A stretch of 64,000 bases of DNA from contig JAJFVK010000014.1 of assembly GCA_021371795.1 (NCBI GenBank), positions 26,091 through 90,090 of the forward strand. The letters run 5' to 3'. Position 1 is the first letter of the stretch. Each line of letters begins with the position of its first letter. Positions 34,326 through 42,413 of the stretch are shown here, piece after piece. Source of the DNA: Planctomycetaceae bacterium. Its GTDB lineage: Bacteria > Planctomycetota > Phycisphaerae > Sedimentisphaerales > UBA12454. The position numbers and the translations under genes are program-made. The notes below the pieces were generated by a model. The model was given only the letters and a program-made list of their open reading frames with translations. It ran no database searches and was not told where the DNA came from.

Positions 34326-35528
34326 ATGATTTTTTTGTACGCATTGGTTGTTATTACCATGATTGCGCAGGGGCTGACGGTTCTGCTGGTCGTGCGGAAT
34401 TATCGATTTGTTTTGCGCAAAGCCGACCGCAATCGCATCGGATTCTGCCGTAAAGCCGCGCTAATTATTCCCTGCAAAGGTATTGATACCGAATTCGAAA
34501 AAAATATCACTTCATTTTACAATCTCGACTACAGCGATTATGAAATAATTTTCGTGACTGAAAGCGAATCCGACCAGGCATATAATCAACTGCTTGCAAT
34601 CAGGGAGAAATTACAAAACAAAACAAAGGCTTACAAGATAAGCGTTATTTCAGCGGGCGTTTCAGCTCGTGCCGGCCAGAAACTTCATAACCAGCTTTTT
34701 GGATGTGCTGCCGCGGCAAAAGACACCGAAATATTTGCGTTTGCGGATTCGGATGCCTGTGTTCGGTCGAACTGGCTGAATGAACTTACATATCCGCTGC
34801 GGAAGGAATGGCACGGCATTTCGAGCGGATATCGATGGTATGTCCCGATGAAGAATAATTTCGCGACGATTGCGATTTCGATACTGAATGCTAAAGTCGC
34901 GCAGCTTCTTGGCGCGACGATTTTCAACCAGGCATGGGGCGGGTCGATGGCGATTCGTGTCGAGACGTTTAAAAAACTCGGAATGGAAAAAATCTGGCAA
35001 AATGCCGTCAGCGATGATTTGACAATAAGCAGGGCGACAAAAAAAGCAGGCATGAAAGTTTTTTTTGTGCCGGCCTGTTTTGTCGCTTCTTATGAACAAT
35101 GCAATTGGCCGAGCTTTTTTGAGTTTGCACGCAGGCAATTTCTTCTTACGCGAGTTACTTCTTTCGGAACGTGGTTTTTTGGATTAATCATCTGTTCATA
35201 TTCGGTGTTTGCTTTATGGGGATTTGCGGCAATCGCGGTTTATCTCAAAAGCACAGGTTTTTCGCACTGGTATATATTTTTATTGGCGGCGATGTTGGCG
35301 CTGTCGGGACAGATTTTTACTGCTTCGCTGCGTCAGAAAATGATTAGTGAAATTTTTCCTGCTGAATGGCAGCGTTTGAAAGTAGCGGCGATAGCCGATA
35401 TTTTGGCCGCTCCGGTGTGGGCGTTGCTTATGCTGGTTTGCATTATTTCTTCGTCTGTCGGCAGAACGATAGAATGGCGAGGAATTAAATATAAATTGAT
35501 AAGTCCGACGGAAGTGGAACGGATTTAG
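34326..35528 (+). CDS. Membrane glycosyltransferase, family 2 / ceramide-glucosyltransferase-like
   Basis: 400 residues. One N-terminal membrane helix, a GT-A domain (about 40-260) with IIPCKG, FADSDA (metal-binding DxD type) and SDDLTISR (catalytic-base Asp) and FEFARRQFLLTR (in the place of QxxRW), then four C-terminal membrane helices. This is the layout of GT21-like and other processive or single-transfer GT2 enzymes that glycosylate a lipid at the cytoplasmic face. It sits 11 nt after the phosphatase and ends before a hairpin shared with a convergent gene. It may be a target of the kinase/phosphatase pair, which is speculation. Confidence 0.83.
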   Translation: MIFLYALVVITMIAQGLTVLLVVRNYRFVLRKADRNRIGFCRKAALIIPCKGIDTEFEKNITSFYNLDYSDYEIIFVTESESDQAYNQLLAIREKLQNKTKAYKISVISAGVSARAGQKLHNQLFGCAAAAKDTEIFAFADSDACVRSNWLNELTYPLRKEWHGISSGYRWYVPMKNNFATIAISILNAKVAQLLGATIFNQAWGGSMAIRVETFKKLGMEKIWQNAVSDDLTISRATKKAGMKVFFVPACFVASYEQCNWPSFFEFARRQFLLTRVTSFGTWFFGLIICSYSVFALWGFAAIAVYLKSTGFSHWYIFLLAAMLALSGQIFTASLRQKMISEIFPAEWQRLKVAAIADILAAPVWALLMLVCIISSSVGRTIEWRGIKYKLISPTEVERI

Positions 35529-35573
35529 AAATGGAAGATTGAAAATTTATTCAATTTTTAATTATCTATAAAA

Positions 35574-35600
35574 TGTCATCCCGACAAAGTTGGGATTCCA
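35574..35600 (+). repeat. GTCATCCCG...GGGATTCCA dispersed repeat copy
   Basis: TGTCATCCCGACAAAGTTGGGATTCCA resembles the GTCATTCCCGCGAAAGCGGGAATCCA type of palindromic intergenic sequence seen in many bacterial genomes. A more worn copy lies at 39547-39574. Confidence 0.45.
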
Positions 35601-35619
35601 CAGCTAACAACTAACAACT

Positions 35620-35646
35620 CTCAAACTGACCATCGGTCAGTTTGAG
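35620..35646. terminator. Perfect 12-bp hairpin between convergent genes
   Basis: CTCAAACTGACC-ATC-GGTCAGTTTGAG, a flawless 12-bp stem with a 3-nt loop. It lies between the glycosyltransferase (+) and the diguanylate cyclase (-) stops, 3 nt from the latter, and would serve as a bidirectional terminator. Confidence 0.7.
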
Positions 35647-35649
35647 TAA

Positions 35650-36702
35650 TTATTTGTTTTCGTTGCCGATGAGGTAAACTCTGTTTTTGCCGTTGCGTTT
35701 TGCTTCGAAGAGCGCTTTGTCGGCCTGCTCCAAAAGCTGCGGTACTGTTGAGCCGTCGCGAGGAAATGTAGCCAGCCCGCCGCTGATTGTCAGTGTGCCT
35801 TTGCCGTCAACGCCTAATGCCGGTAAATCTGTTGTGTTGAGTTCTCTTCTAAATCGTTCACAGATATTTATTACCTGCGTCGGATGTTCGCTTTCAATTC
35901 TTCTTCGTTCTTCCAGTTCGCTGCTGTCGAGTGCGATTGCGTTTTCACCGGGCAGGTTCCAGAAGACTACCGCAAATTCATCGCCGCCGATTCTGGCGAC
36001 AACGTCCTGTCTGCGACAGCATTTCTGCATAAGAACAGCAGCCTGTTTCAAAATATTATCGCCGACCGGATGGCCGTAAAGGTCGTTGTATTGTTTGAAA
36101 TTGTCAATATCGAAAATCAGCAGCGTTACCTGCAGAGATAATTTTTTTGCGTGGTTGATTATCTGACGCAGGAATTCACGAATGTATCTTCTATTTTTAA
36201 CACCGGTCAGTTCGTCTTCCATCACAAGTCTTTCGAGAATCGCGATGCGATCGAGCTGTTCCTGCATAACGGGGCTGCTTGACAGCGAAGCAGAGACTTG
36301 TTGCGCTTCGGGCGATGCTTTCGGCGGATTTTTCAAAAAGAAAACAACCGGACAGATATAATAATCGTCTAAAAGTTTCGTACCGTTTGAAGAGTGAGAG
36401 ACAATATGGGCGGCAATTGGCTCCTGCCACATATGCGTCAGTAAATATATCTTTGCGGCAGGGTTAGACTGACGAAGTTTTTTTAACAGCCCGTTCAGCT
36501 TGTCATCCAGAACATCTGTTGTCATTGCTATGACATCAAATTGCTGTTTTTCGCACACATCAACAGCTTCCGAAACCTGCAGGCAGTTCTGAATCCGAAT
36601 ATCCTCATTTGCATTGGTATTAACAATGTTATTATCGGTCTTGCCAATAAGCAACACTTCGGCTTGCGGTTTTAAATTGTCTATTGTTATCCTGCTTTGC
36701 AT
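35650..36702 (-). CDS. Diguanylate cyclase with receiver-like N-terminal domain
   Basis: 350 residues. Residues about 1-120 look like a response-regulator receiver-type alpha/beta domain, without a clear phospho-acceptor signature. After a linker, residues about 175-350 are a GGDEF domain: ARIGGDEFAVVFW is the active site, and RRQD five residues before it fits the RxxD inhibitory c-di-GMP site. It makes c-di-GMP from GTP. A PilZ protein, a likely c-di-GMP receptor, is 2 kb away. I chose the ATG at 36702; the -10 box ends 9 nt before it, so the mRNA would be near-leaderless. An in-frame start at 36732 would lie upstream of the predicted transcript. Confidence 0.9.
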   Translation of the reverse strand: MQSRITIDNLKPQAEVLLIGKTDNNIVNTNANEDIRIQNCLQVSEAVDVCEKQQFDVIAMTTDVLDDKLNGLLKKLRQSNPAAKIYLLTHMWQEPIAAHIVSHSSNGTKLLDDYYICPVVFFLKNPPKASPEAQQVSASLSSSPVMQEQLDRIAILERLVMEDELTGVKNRRYIREFLRQIINHAKKLSLQVTLLIFDIDNFKQYNDLYGHPVGDNILKQAAVLMQKCCRRQDVVARIGGDEFAVVFWNLPGENAIALDSSELEERRRIESEHPTQVINICERFRRELNTTDLPALGVDGKGTLTISGGLATFPRDGSTVPQLLEQADKALFEAKRNGKNRVYLIGNENK

Positions 36703-36711
36703 TGTCCGGCT

Positions 36712-36740
36712 ATTATACCAAAAACAGAGCAAAAAGTCAA
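36712..36740 (-). promoter_or_regulatory. Promoter of the diguanylate cyclase gene
   Basis: Read on the minus strand: TTGACT, 17 nt, TGG then TATAAT at 36717-36712. The ATG begins 9 nt after the -10 box, so transcription would start 2-3 nt before the start codon. Confidence 0.65.
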
Positions 36741-36795
36741 ACTTGGCAAAAAAGGTAATTTAAAGAGGGTGAGCGGCATTTTTAGTTGGGAAGTG

Positions 36796-38676
36796 TTATT
36801 TGGCGGCGGGCAATACTGCTAATTTTTCCTGTGCCTGTTCAGCGAGATAGCTGCTTGGATAGTCTTTCAGGAATTTCTGCAGGCCGGTTTGGGCTTCAGC
36901 GAGGTATTTTTCCTTTTCTTTTTCGCTTAACTGATGTTCTTTCCAGATAGTAAGTTTCAGCGAAGCCTGTTCAAATTTCGCCTGTGTCCCGCCATCGGTT
37001 CCGGGGTAATCTTTTGCGACTTTGCCCAACTGGTCGGCTCTTTGAATCGCGTCGGAAATCAGCATTATTTGTGCCAGCACGATATTGTCTTTCAGCGGAG
37101 AATTTTCGCCGGCCTGTTCGAGCAGATAATCGAGCTGGCTTTTGTAAAGCACGTCGTGCGGATTGAGCAGAACGAATTGCGCGACAAGTTTTTTATTTTT
37201 ATCATTGTTTCCGAGATTTTCGTTGCTGATGAGAGTTTGCAAATATAAAAATCTTCTCTTCAGTTTTTTAAGGTCGTATTCCGTGATAACCGTTTTGGCA
37301 GGCTTGCGGAAAATTTCGCCGGTCACGTCCGCGGATACCTGTTTTACATTTTCCATTTCTTTGGCAATCATTACCAGGCTTTCATTAATCATTTCCTGTG
37401 TGTGAGAAAATTCACCCATTCCGGCAAGATGAATCGCTCTTCGCCAGCGGGCTTCGATGGATTCGGGACTATCTGGAAATTCTGAAAACAGCCTGTGCCA
37501 TATTGGAAGATTTTCTCTGTGCGGGTAATCGTTGTAAAAATGCAGCGTTTCTTTTTCGACGAGGATATTTAACTCCGGCGTAAGCTCGCTAAGCATCGCT
37601 TTGTAATAAAGCGCGATGGGCATTCGCCGTATTCTCGCGCGGCTTTTTAATAAAGTCGTATGAACTATTTCCGGTTTCCACCACTGTTTTTCAGGATTGA
37701 TGAATTTTTCGTATTCCTTTAATAACTGCCTTTTACGCGATTGATAGGCCGGTGCGGAATATTCATAGAACCATTCCGGCCAGCGTTCAAGAAGCAGGCG
37801 ATTTTGAATTTCCTTTTTGAGAACGCCTCTTAACGCGATAGTATCAACAGGATAAAACGGCGGCTGGAAATAACTGTTTCTGCGAGGCCCTTTTAGTACG
37901 TTGTCCAATGATTCGGTAAGACTTGTGTCCTGAAATTCTTTGATTGTGTCAGGATTGTTCTCCGCTATGTAGAGCTGATAATCAAGTTCGGAAAGATTGA
38001 TACCGTCCTGGAAAACGAAAATAGTTGTGATTAAAACAGCAACTGAAATTGTCCATATAAGACTTGGCCTGTAACGTGTGAAATGCCCGATGAGCAGAAC
38101 AAGGCCGGCGATAGCAATCGCATTCAGCAGGCCGTCGCCCCACGGCGCGTAAGACAGTGCCCATCGCAGGCTGTCAGCGTTTTTTGCGCCGCCGCAAAAA
38201 CCGAAATATATTATCGAAGGCGATACGCACAAGACGAACGAAATAATTCTCGACCTGAAACGCAGCGGCCTGACTGCTGCGCAGAATGCGCCGAGCAGAA
38301 CCGCAAGTGCAAGCCCGGGCAGACCGGCGATGAATGTCAGTACAATAATGAAAAGTATGCTGTATTTAAAACTCATTAACTGTGAAGCGAGAATCGGCAC
38401 TGCAATTAAAATTCCGAGCAGAAGACCCATAACGAAAATCTGGGCGGGATATTCATAAATGCTTAACGGTGAGAGGATTAATTTTTCGAGATAGAACGGG
38501 CCGGGGAATACATGGGAAATCAGGTCGCCTGTCAGCAGCTTCGACCAGAAAACCGCCGTGAAATAATAAATGCAGACAGCGAGAAAATAACAGCCGTTGA
38601 CGTTCGCGTGGCTGTAGTGCAGGGTAGGACCTGCGGTCATAAATGATTTTGGAATAGTTTTTTCGTTCTCTGCCAT
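36796..38676 (-). CDS. Membrane protein with C-terminal TPR-like (BamD/YbgF-type) region
   Basis: 626 residues. The first 245 contain about seven hydrophobic segments, with a long positive loop. Residues about 250-626 are soluble and helical; the end (GTDGGTQAKFEQASLKL, LQKFLKDYPSSYLAEQAQEKL) looks like the tetratricopeptide units of YbgF/BamD-like proteins, with DYPxSxxAxxAxxxL periodicity. No enzyme motif is seen. It may organise envelope complexes. TATAAT on the minus strand lies 8 nt before the ATG and no ribosome site is visible. It is 63 nt upstream of the cyclase start region, on the same strand. Confidence 0.7.
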   Translation of the reverse strand: MAENEKTIPKSFMTAGPTLHYSHANVNGCYFLAVCIYYFTAVFWSKLLTGDLISHVFPGPFYLEKLILSPLSIYEYPAQIFVMGLLLGILIAVPILASQLMSFKYSILFIIVLTFIAGLPGLALAVLLGAFCAAVRPLRFRSRIISFVLCVSPSIIYFGFCGGAKNADSLRWALSYAPWGDGLLNAIAIAGLVLLIGHFTRYRPSLIWTISVAVLITTIFVFQDGINLSELDYQLYIAENNPDTIKEFQDTSLTESLDNVLKGPRRNSYFQPPFYPVDTIALRGVLKKEIQNRLLLERWPEWFYEYSAPAYQSRKRQLLKEYEKFINPEKQWWKPEIVHTTLLKSRARIRRMPIALYYKAMLSELTPELNILVEKETLHFYNDYPHRENLPIWHRLFSEFPDSPESIEARWRRAIHLAGMGEFSHTQEMINESLVMIAKEMENVKQVSADVTGEIFRKPAKTVITEYDLKKLKRRFLYLQTLISNENLGNNDKNKKLVAQFVLLNPHDVLYKSQLDYLLEQAGENSPLKDNIVLAQIMLISDAIQRADQLGKVAKDYPGTDGGTQAKFEQASLKLTIWKEHQLSEKEKEKYLAEAQTGLQKFLKDYPSSYLAEQAQEKLAVLPAAK

Positions 38677-38762
38677 ATCAGAGTATTATAACTCATTCGA
38701 CGAGGAAAAACAGTTATTATTTTTTCCGCTTCACGCTTCACGAATAACCAGATACAACAATA

Positions 38763-39137
38763 TTACGCGGTAGCGACAACTTCCATCTCGGCGTTTTGCT
38801 GTTCGCCAGGCCTGAATGTCAGCGGCTGGGAAAATTGAACTGCGATTTTTCGCATATAGCCGTTGATGTTGTCAATTCTGCAAACGAAACCGTTGCGGAT
38901 GTGACTTTCCAGATCGAACGTATTGTCTTTGCCGTAGCGCGGAACGCTAAAGCGTGTGGTTATGTATTGACCCGGATAAGGTGATTCTTCTGCAAGACAC
39001 GTAAAAGCAGCCCCGCCGCTGCTTATATCGACCATTTGCCCCTGCGATAAATTGTCTGTAAAATCCTCGGCGAACCATATTGGCCAGTGATAATTCAATC
39101 TTTTTTCTCTGCGTCTGTCTTGCGAAGTTCCATTCAT
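38763..39137 (-). CDS. PilZ-domain protein, putative c-di-GMP receptor
   Basis: 124 residues, one PilZ domain. DRRREKRLNYHWPIWF gives the RxxxR motif near the N-terminus and MVDISSGGAAF the (D/N)xSxxG motif, the two c-di-GMP contact sites, so binding is likely. The last 20 residues are acidic. The ATG at 39137 has GGAG 8 nt upstream; a longer frame exists but begins in non-coding-like sequence. It is on the same strand as, and 2 kb upstream of, the diguanylate cyclase, separated by the TPR membrane protein, so the three may form a c-di-GMP group. Confidence 0.83.
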   Translation of the reverse strand: MNGTSQDRRREKRLNYHWPIWFAEDFTDNLSQGQMVDISSGGAAFTCLAEESPYPGQYITTRFSVPRYGKDNTFDLESHIRNGFVCRIDNINGYMRKIAVQFSQPLTFRPGEQQNAEMEVVATA

Positions 39138-39367
39138 TTGTCTGCTCCATAAAAAATTGTCTTTTAATACTCTGAAATTCGTCAAAAGAATGAAGCGGGT
39201 TAACAAACTCGTACGCTATTTTTTTATTTTTTTTAGAATACGCAAATGCCATAACATAAACAAATATTTGACGTTACGGAAAATACCTGAAATGAAAACG
39301 CAAAGATAACAACGTCCAATAATGTTTGCGGATTATCTGGTTTGTGTGTGTTTTTTTTCGATTTTAC

Positions 39368-39402
39368 TTGACATGTGGGGGTGTTTTTTGTTATGGTATA
39401 AG
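39368..39402 (+). promoter_or_regulatory. Promoter-like sequence of a candidate small RNA
   Basis: TTGACA at 39368-39373 and TGG-TATAAG (extended -10) at 39394-39402. The spacing between them is long (23 nt), so initiation may depend on the extended -10 alone, or on TTATGG at 39391-39396. Confidence 0.35.
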
Positions 39403-39408
39403 TACAAA

Positions 39409-39490
39409 TGCTGGGTTTGGCACAGACGCTAAAAAGTATAAAGTACAGACACCAGCTACAGAGGTCGGACGTTCCGGCCTCTTCTTTTTT
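39409..39490 (+). ncRNA. Candidate small RNA of about 80 nt
   Basis: Between the promoter-like sequence above and a strong intrinsic terminator: GAGGTCGGA-CGT-TCCGGCCTC at 39461-39481 followed by TTCTTTTTT. No open frame or ribosome site is inside. It lies in a 520-bp gap between the PilZ gene and a small membrane-protein gene on opposite strands. Confidence 0.4.
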
Positions 39491-39509
39491 GCGCACTTCT
39501 CAACACTAA

Positions 39510-39574
39510 ATTCACCACAGAGAACACGAAGAAATTTTAAGGACATGTCATTTCCGTGAAGACCTGAATCCATC
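39510..39574. repeat. Two adjacent dispersed-repeat fragments
   Basis: 39510-39543 is the inverse of the CTCTGTGG-type repeat (CACCACAGAGAACACGAAG). 39547-39574 is a worn copy of the GTCATTCCCG...GAATCCAT repeat (GTCATTTCCGTGAAGACC then TGAATCCATC). Confidence 0.45.
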
Positions 39575-39598
39575 TATTAATTTGACGATGCAATTATA

Positions 39599-39628
39599 TT
39601 GTCAAGGCACGATGAGGAATGGTATAAT
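39599..39628 (+). promoter_or_regulatory. Promoter of the small membrane-protein gene
   Basis: TTGTCA (39599-39604), 18 nt, TGG then TATAAT (39623-39628). A start near 39635 leaves a leader of about 25 nt containing the GGAGGG ribosome site. Confidence 0.6.
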
Positions 39629-39659
39629 ATGGAAACTGTGAATATTGCGGAGGGATAAA

Positions 39660-40136
39660 ATGAAACTGGAAAAATATTTCATAGTGGTTTTGTTTTTGTT
39701 ATGTGTTGGGAGTTGTTACGCCAATCCTATTATTATGCCGCCGCCGAAAATGGGGATGTATTCCTTTGAGACCAAGGCAGGTTTGATAATAAACTTCGTC
39801 GCTGACTTTGCCGCCATAAGTATCGGTTATTGGATAGCAAGAGAAATCAGGAGATTGTTCTGCCGGAGATTTTTTCCGTATATTGTAATGGTTTTTCTGG
39901 GCGGAATTATTATCGACATAATAGCGGTTTTTCCATTTAAAGTTTTCTTTTATATTTTTCAGGAAAAAGTTCAAAGCATTATGGTTTTGTTTTTGACGGC
40001 CGGATTGCTTTTATATTTGTTCAATAGTTGGCTGGCTGAAAAATTATTTGAGGTTGAGTTGAAAGAAAAAATTATTATCGGTTTGGTAATGGCTCTATTG
40101 ACGAATCCTGTAATCGGTATATTGTTGAGTAATTAG
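39660..40136 (+). CDS. Small integral membrane protein of unknown function
   Basis: 158 residues. A signal-like N-terminal helix ends at VGSCYANP, where Cys could be a lipobox or simply a signal-peptidase site. After a PPPKMG segment come four hydrophobic helices (about 47-65, 78-100, 108-126, 137-155) with short loops. No motif is recognised. GGAGGG lies 5 nt before the ATG at 39660, and a good promoter precedes it, so it is expressed alone. The upstream in-frame codon at 39645 is within the ribosome site and was not used. Confidence 0.7.
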   Translation: MKLEKYFIVVLFLLCVGSCYANPIIMPPPKMGMYSFETKAGLIINFVADFAAISIGYWIAREIRRLFCRRFFPYIVMVFLGGIIIDIIAVFPFKVFFYIFQEKVQSIMVLFLTAGLLLYLFNSWLAEKLFEVELKEKIIIGLVMALLTNPVIGILLSN

Positions 40137-40143
40137 AATAAAA

Positions 40144-40175
40144 AATCTCTGTGTCCTCTGTGTGCTCTGTGGCTA
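40144..40175 (+). repeat. CTCTGTG tandem repeat words
   Basis: Three tandem variants, CTCTGTGTC-CTCTGTGTG-CTCTGTGGC, directly after a gene end. Same family as 4493-4620. Confidence 0.5.
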
Positions 40176-40632
40176 TCTAAAAATGCGCACGTTTTCAAAA
40201 CACCGATTTTCAATTTTTACGATTTCTTACGATTTCACTGCGATTAAATGTCAAATTACATTAATTCACTTCTTTTTACTGTGATTTAGATTCATTTTGT
40301 TACACCAAAACTTGCGCCTTGCGCGATTTTGCATCAAAATCGTGCACGTTCTGTCTTTGTCGAAAAGCCGACTACTACATATAGTGTTAGCAAAAAAATG
40401 CGCACGCGAAAACTTGCGCCAATTTTGCGAATTTCAGAAAATTTTGATTTTTGAGAAGGATTTTGATGTGTTTTTTGACGTTTTGCCGAATACTTGCGCG
40501 TTTTAAAGGCTGTTTTTGGCAAAAAGCGGGGAAATTGAAAATTTCGCTAACGACTTTAGTAATATGAGGTTATATCAAACTTACGCACAAACATGCGCAT
40601 TTTCATTTTCACAAAAAATTGCTGTAAGTCCT
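40176..40632. other. Non-coding block rich in TTGCGC / TGCGCAC words
   Basis: About 450 bases. Words such as TGCGCACG, ACTTGCGC and CGCGTTTT recur, with T/G-rich runs on the + strand (TTTTGATTTTTGAGAAGG, GTGTTTTTTGACG). Frames of 60-70 codons on both strands lack ribosome sites and consist of repeats, so no gene is called. Compare the block at 5770-6126. Confidence 0.45.
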
Positions 40633-41967
40633 TTATTTTAAATTTGCGACCATTTCAGCGAACATATTGCCGCGCTGGACAAAATTTAAAAACATATCAT
40701 AACTTGCGCACGCCGGGCTCATTAAAACCACATCGCCGGGTGCGGAAATTTTTCTTGCTCTGTTGACGGCATCCTGCAAAGTTTTCTCGCGGTAAATCGG
40801 CGGGACCGTGCCGGTGTCTCTTATACACTTTTCAATCTTGTCAGCCGTTACGCCAATCAAAATCAACGCCTTTAATTTGCTGCTGATTGCTTTTGCCATT
40901 GCTTCGAACGGCAGGCCTTTGTCGTATCCGCCGGCAATCAAAATTTTCGGCTCGCTGAAGGCCTCTATGCCGACAACTGTGCTCTCCGGTGTTGTAGCAA
41001 TCGAATCGTTATAATATCTTGTGCCGTTGACTGTGCCGACTAATTGTAATCTATGCGGAAGCGAAGTAAAGCTGCCGACAGATTCAATCAAGTCCTCATC
41101 CCTCAATCCGAAGCAATGAGCGATTGTAACTGCGGCAGCGAGGTTTTCACGGTTCGCTTTGCCGGGCAGTTTGAAACCTTTGGTTAATCTCTCGTCTAAT
41201 TTTTCTCTGTCGAATAAAAGGCAATCGCGTTCTGATTTTTTATATTTCTCAAACCACTTGAGACACGTTTCATCATACGCATTTAAAATGGCTGAATCGT
41301 CGGCGTTTTGGAAACGGATAATGTTCTCTTTCGCTGCGCAGTAATTTTCCATTGTCTTGTGCCGGTCTAAATGGTTCGGCGCGATGTTTGTAATACAGCT
41401 TACATTCGGAGCTTTTTTTATTCTTGCGAGCTGCTCCAGTTGAAAGCTGGAGATTTCCAGTACGACGATATCGTTTGTCTCAATCTGGTCGAGAGTTTCG
41501 AGCAGAGGGTGATTGCCGATATTGCCGCTTAAAAACACTCTGCCTTTCTTGTAATTTTTCAGCAGATGCGAGGTTAGTGCGGTTGTTGTACTTTTGCCGT
41601 TTGAGCCGGTTATAGCTGCGATTTTGGCAGGGCACAGCTGGAAGAAAATTTCCATCTGCGAAGTGATTAATCTGTTCTTGCCTATCGCGGCTTTGATATA
41701 ATCATTGTCTTCATCGACTGCGGGGTTGACGATAATTACATCTGAATCTGTGAAGTCAGATACTTGATGGCCGCCGATGTGAAATTCAATATTCTTGAAT
41801 TGTTTTAACTCTTTGATGGAGCCGGCGAGTTTTTTTTCGTCGCCTTTGTCGGTTACGATAACTTTTTTAGCGTATCTTGCCGCAAATTTGGCGGTATCAA
41901 CTCCGCCGCCAAAAACTCCCAATCCCATAATGACAACATTCTTGCCATTTAAAATATTACAATCCAT
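40633..41967 (-). CDS. murD: UDP-N-acetylmuramoylalanine--D-glutamate ligase
   Basis: 444 residues from the ATG at 41967. The Mur-ligase order is clear: N-terminal UDP-binding domain (KNVVIMGLGVFG), central ATPase (ITGSNGKSTTTALT P-loop, LEISSFQLE, NIAPNHLDRH) and C-terminal domain (LPHRLQLVGTVNG, NDSIATTPESTV, ILIAGGYDKG, LMSPACASYDMF), all MurD-specific. It adds D-Glu to UDP-MurNAc-L-Ala in peptidoglycan synthesis. AGTGAG lies 8 nt before the ATG; a GTG at 41979 would add four residues. It is not in a dcw cluster here; the adjacent genes are an orphan nucleotidyltransferase and pyrF. Confidence 0.96.
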   Translation of the reverse strand: MDCNILNGKNVVIMGLGVFGGGVDTAKFAARYAKKVIVTDKGDEKKLAGSIKELKQFKNIEFHIGGHQVSDFTDSDVIIVNPAVDEDNDYIKAAIGKNRLITSQMEIFFQLCPAKIAAITGSNGKSTTTALTSHLLKNYKKGRVFLSGNIGNHPLLETLDQIETNDIVVLEISSFQLEQLARIKKAPNVSCITNIAPNHLDRHKTMENYCAAKENIIRFQNADDSAILNAYDETCLKWFEKYKKSERDCLLFDREKLDERLTKGFKLPGKANRENLAAAVTIAHCFGLRDEDLIESVGSFTSLPHRLQLVGTVNGTRYYNDSIATTPESTVVGIEAFSEPKILIAGGYDKGLPFEAMAKAISSKLKALILIGVTADKIEKCIRDTGTVPPIYREKTLQDAVNRARKISAPGDVVLMSPACASYDMFLNFVQRGNMFAEMVANLK

Positions 41968-42063
41968 TACAAAACTCACTTAAAATCCGAAATCCTAATT
42001 TCGAATTTCTAAACAAATTCAAATTTACAAAATCCAAATATTTAAAACCGATAAATCTGTATC

Positions 42064-42375
42064 TCAAGCTGCATAAAGCACCTGATGGTTCTTGTTCACA
42101 GATTCGAGGAAATAACGATTTTTGACGGCCTTGATCATTACGAGGTCAATGTGCCGACCCAAAAGATTTTCAAGCGATTCCAATAAACCAAAATATGCGT
42201 CTGCGTGTTCTCCGTGCTGTAAAGAATCGAACTCGACAAGAAAATCAATGTCGCTTCTTTCGGCCTCAAATTTTTCATCATTCAACGCAGAACCAATGAG
42301 TTCAAGACGACGAACGCGATATTGGCGGCATAATTGTTTCAAAACATCCAGGTTTTTTTCAATTAGCGAAACCAT
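42064..42375 (-). CDS. MNT-type nucleotidyltransferase (MntA-like), no HEPN partner visible
   Basis: 103 residues of the minimal nucleotidyltransferase fold. LIGSALNDEKFEAERSDIDFLVEF holds the GS and DxD motifs of the family, with a few extra residues between them. The C-terminal half (LLESLENLLGRHIDLVMI) carries the third Asp. Such proteins usually pair with a HEPN toxin as an antitoxin that adenylylates it. Neither neighbour is HEPN, so this is an orphan. Its own TATACT -10 box lies 10 nt before the ATG. Confidence 0.8.
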   Translation of the reverse strand: MVSLIEKNLDVLKQLCRQYRVRRLELIGSALNDEKFEAERSDIDFLVEFDSLQHGEHADAYFGLLESLENLLGRHIDLVMIKAVKNRYFLESVNKNHQVLYAA

Positions 42376-42385
42376 TATGAAAATC

Positions 42386-42413
42386 AGTATATTTCTTTAT
42401 ATGCCTTTTGCAA
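42386..42413 (-). promoter_or_regulatory. Promoter of the nucleotidyltransferase inside the pyrF end
   Basis: Minus strand: TTGCAA (42413-42408), 16 nt, TATACT (42391-42386), overlapping the last codons of pyrF. The start codon follows 10 nt after the -10 box, without a ribosome site. Confidence 0.45.

Noticed and set aside
40297..40522. Open frames on both strands in the TTGCGC-rich block
   Set aside because: Repeat-derived, no start signal, composition unlike the neighbouring genes.
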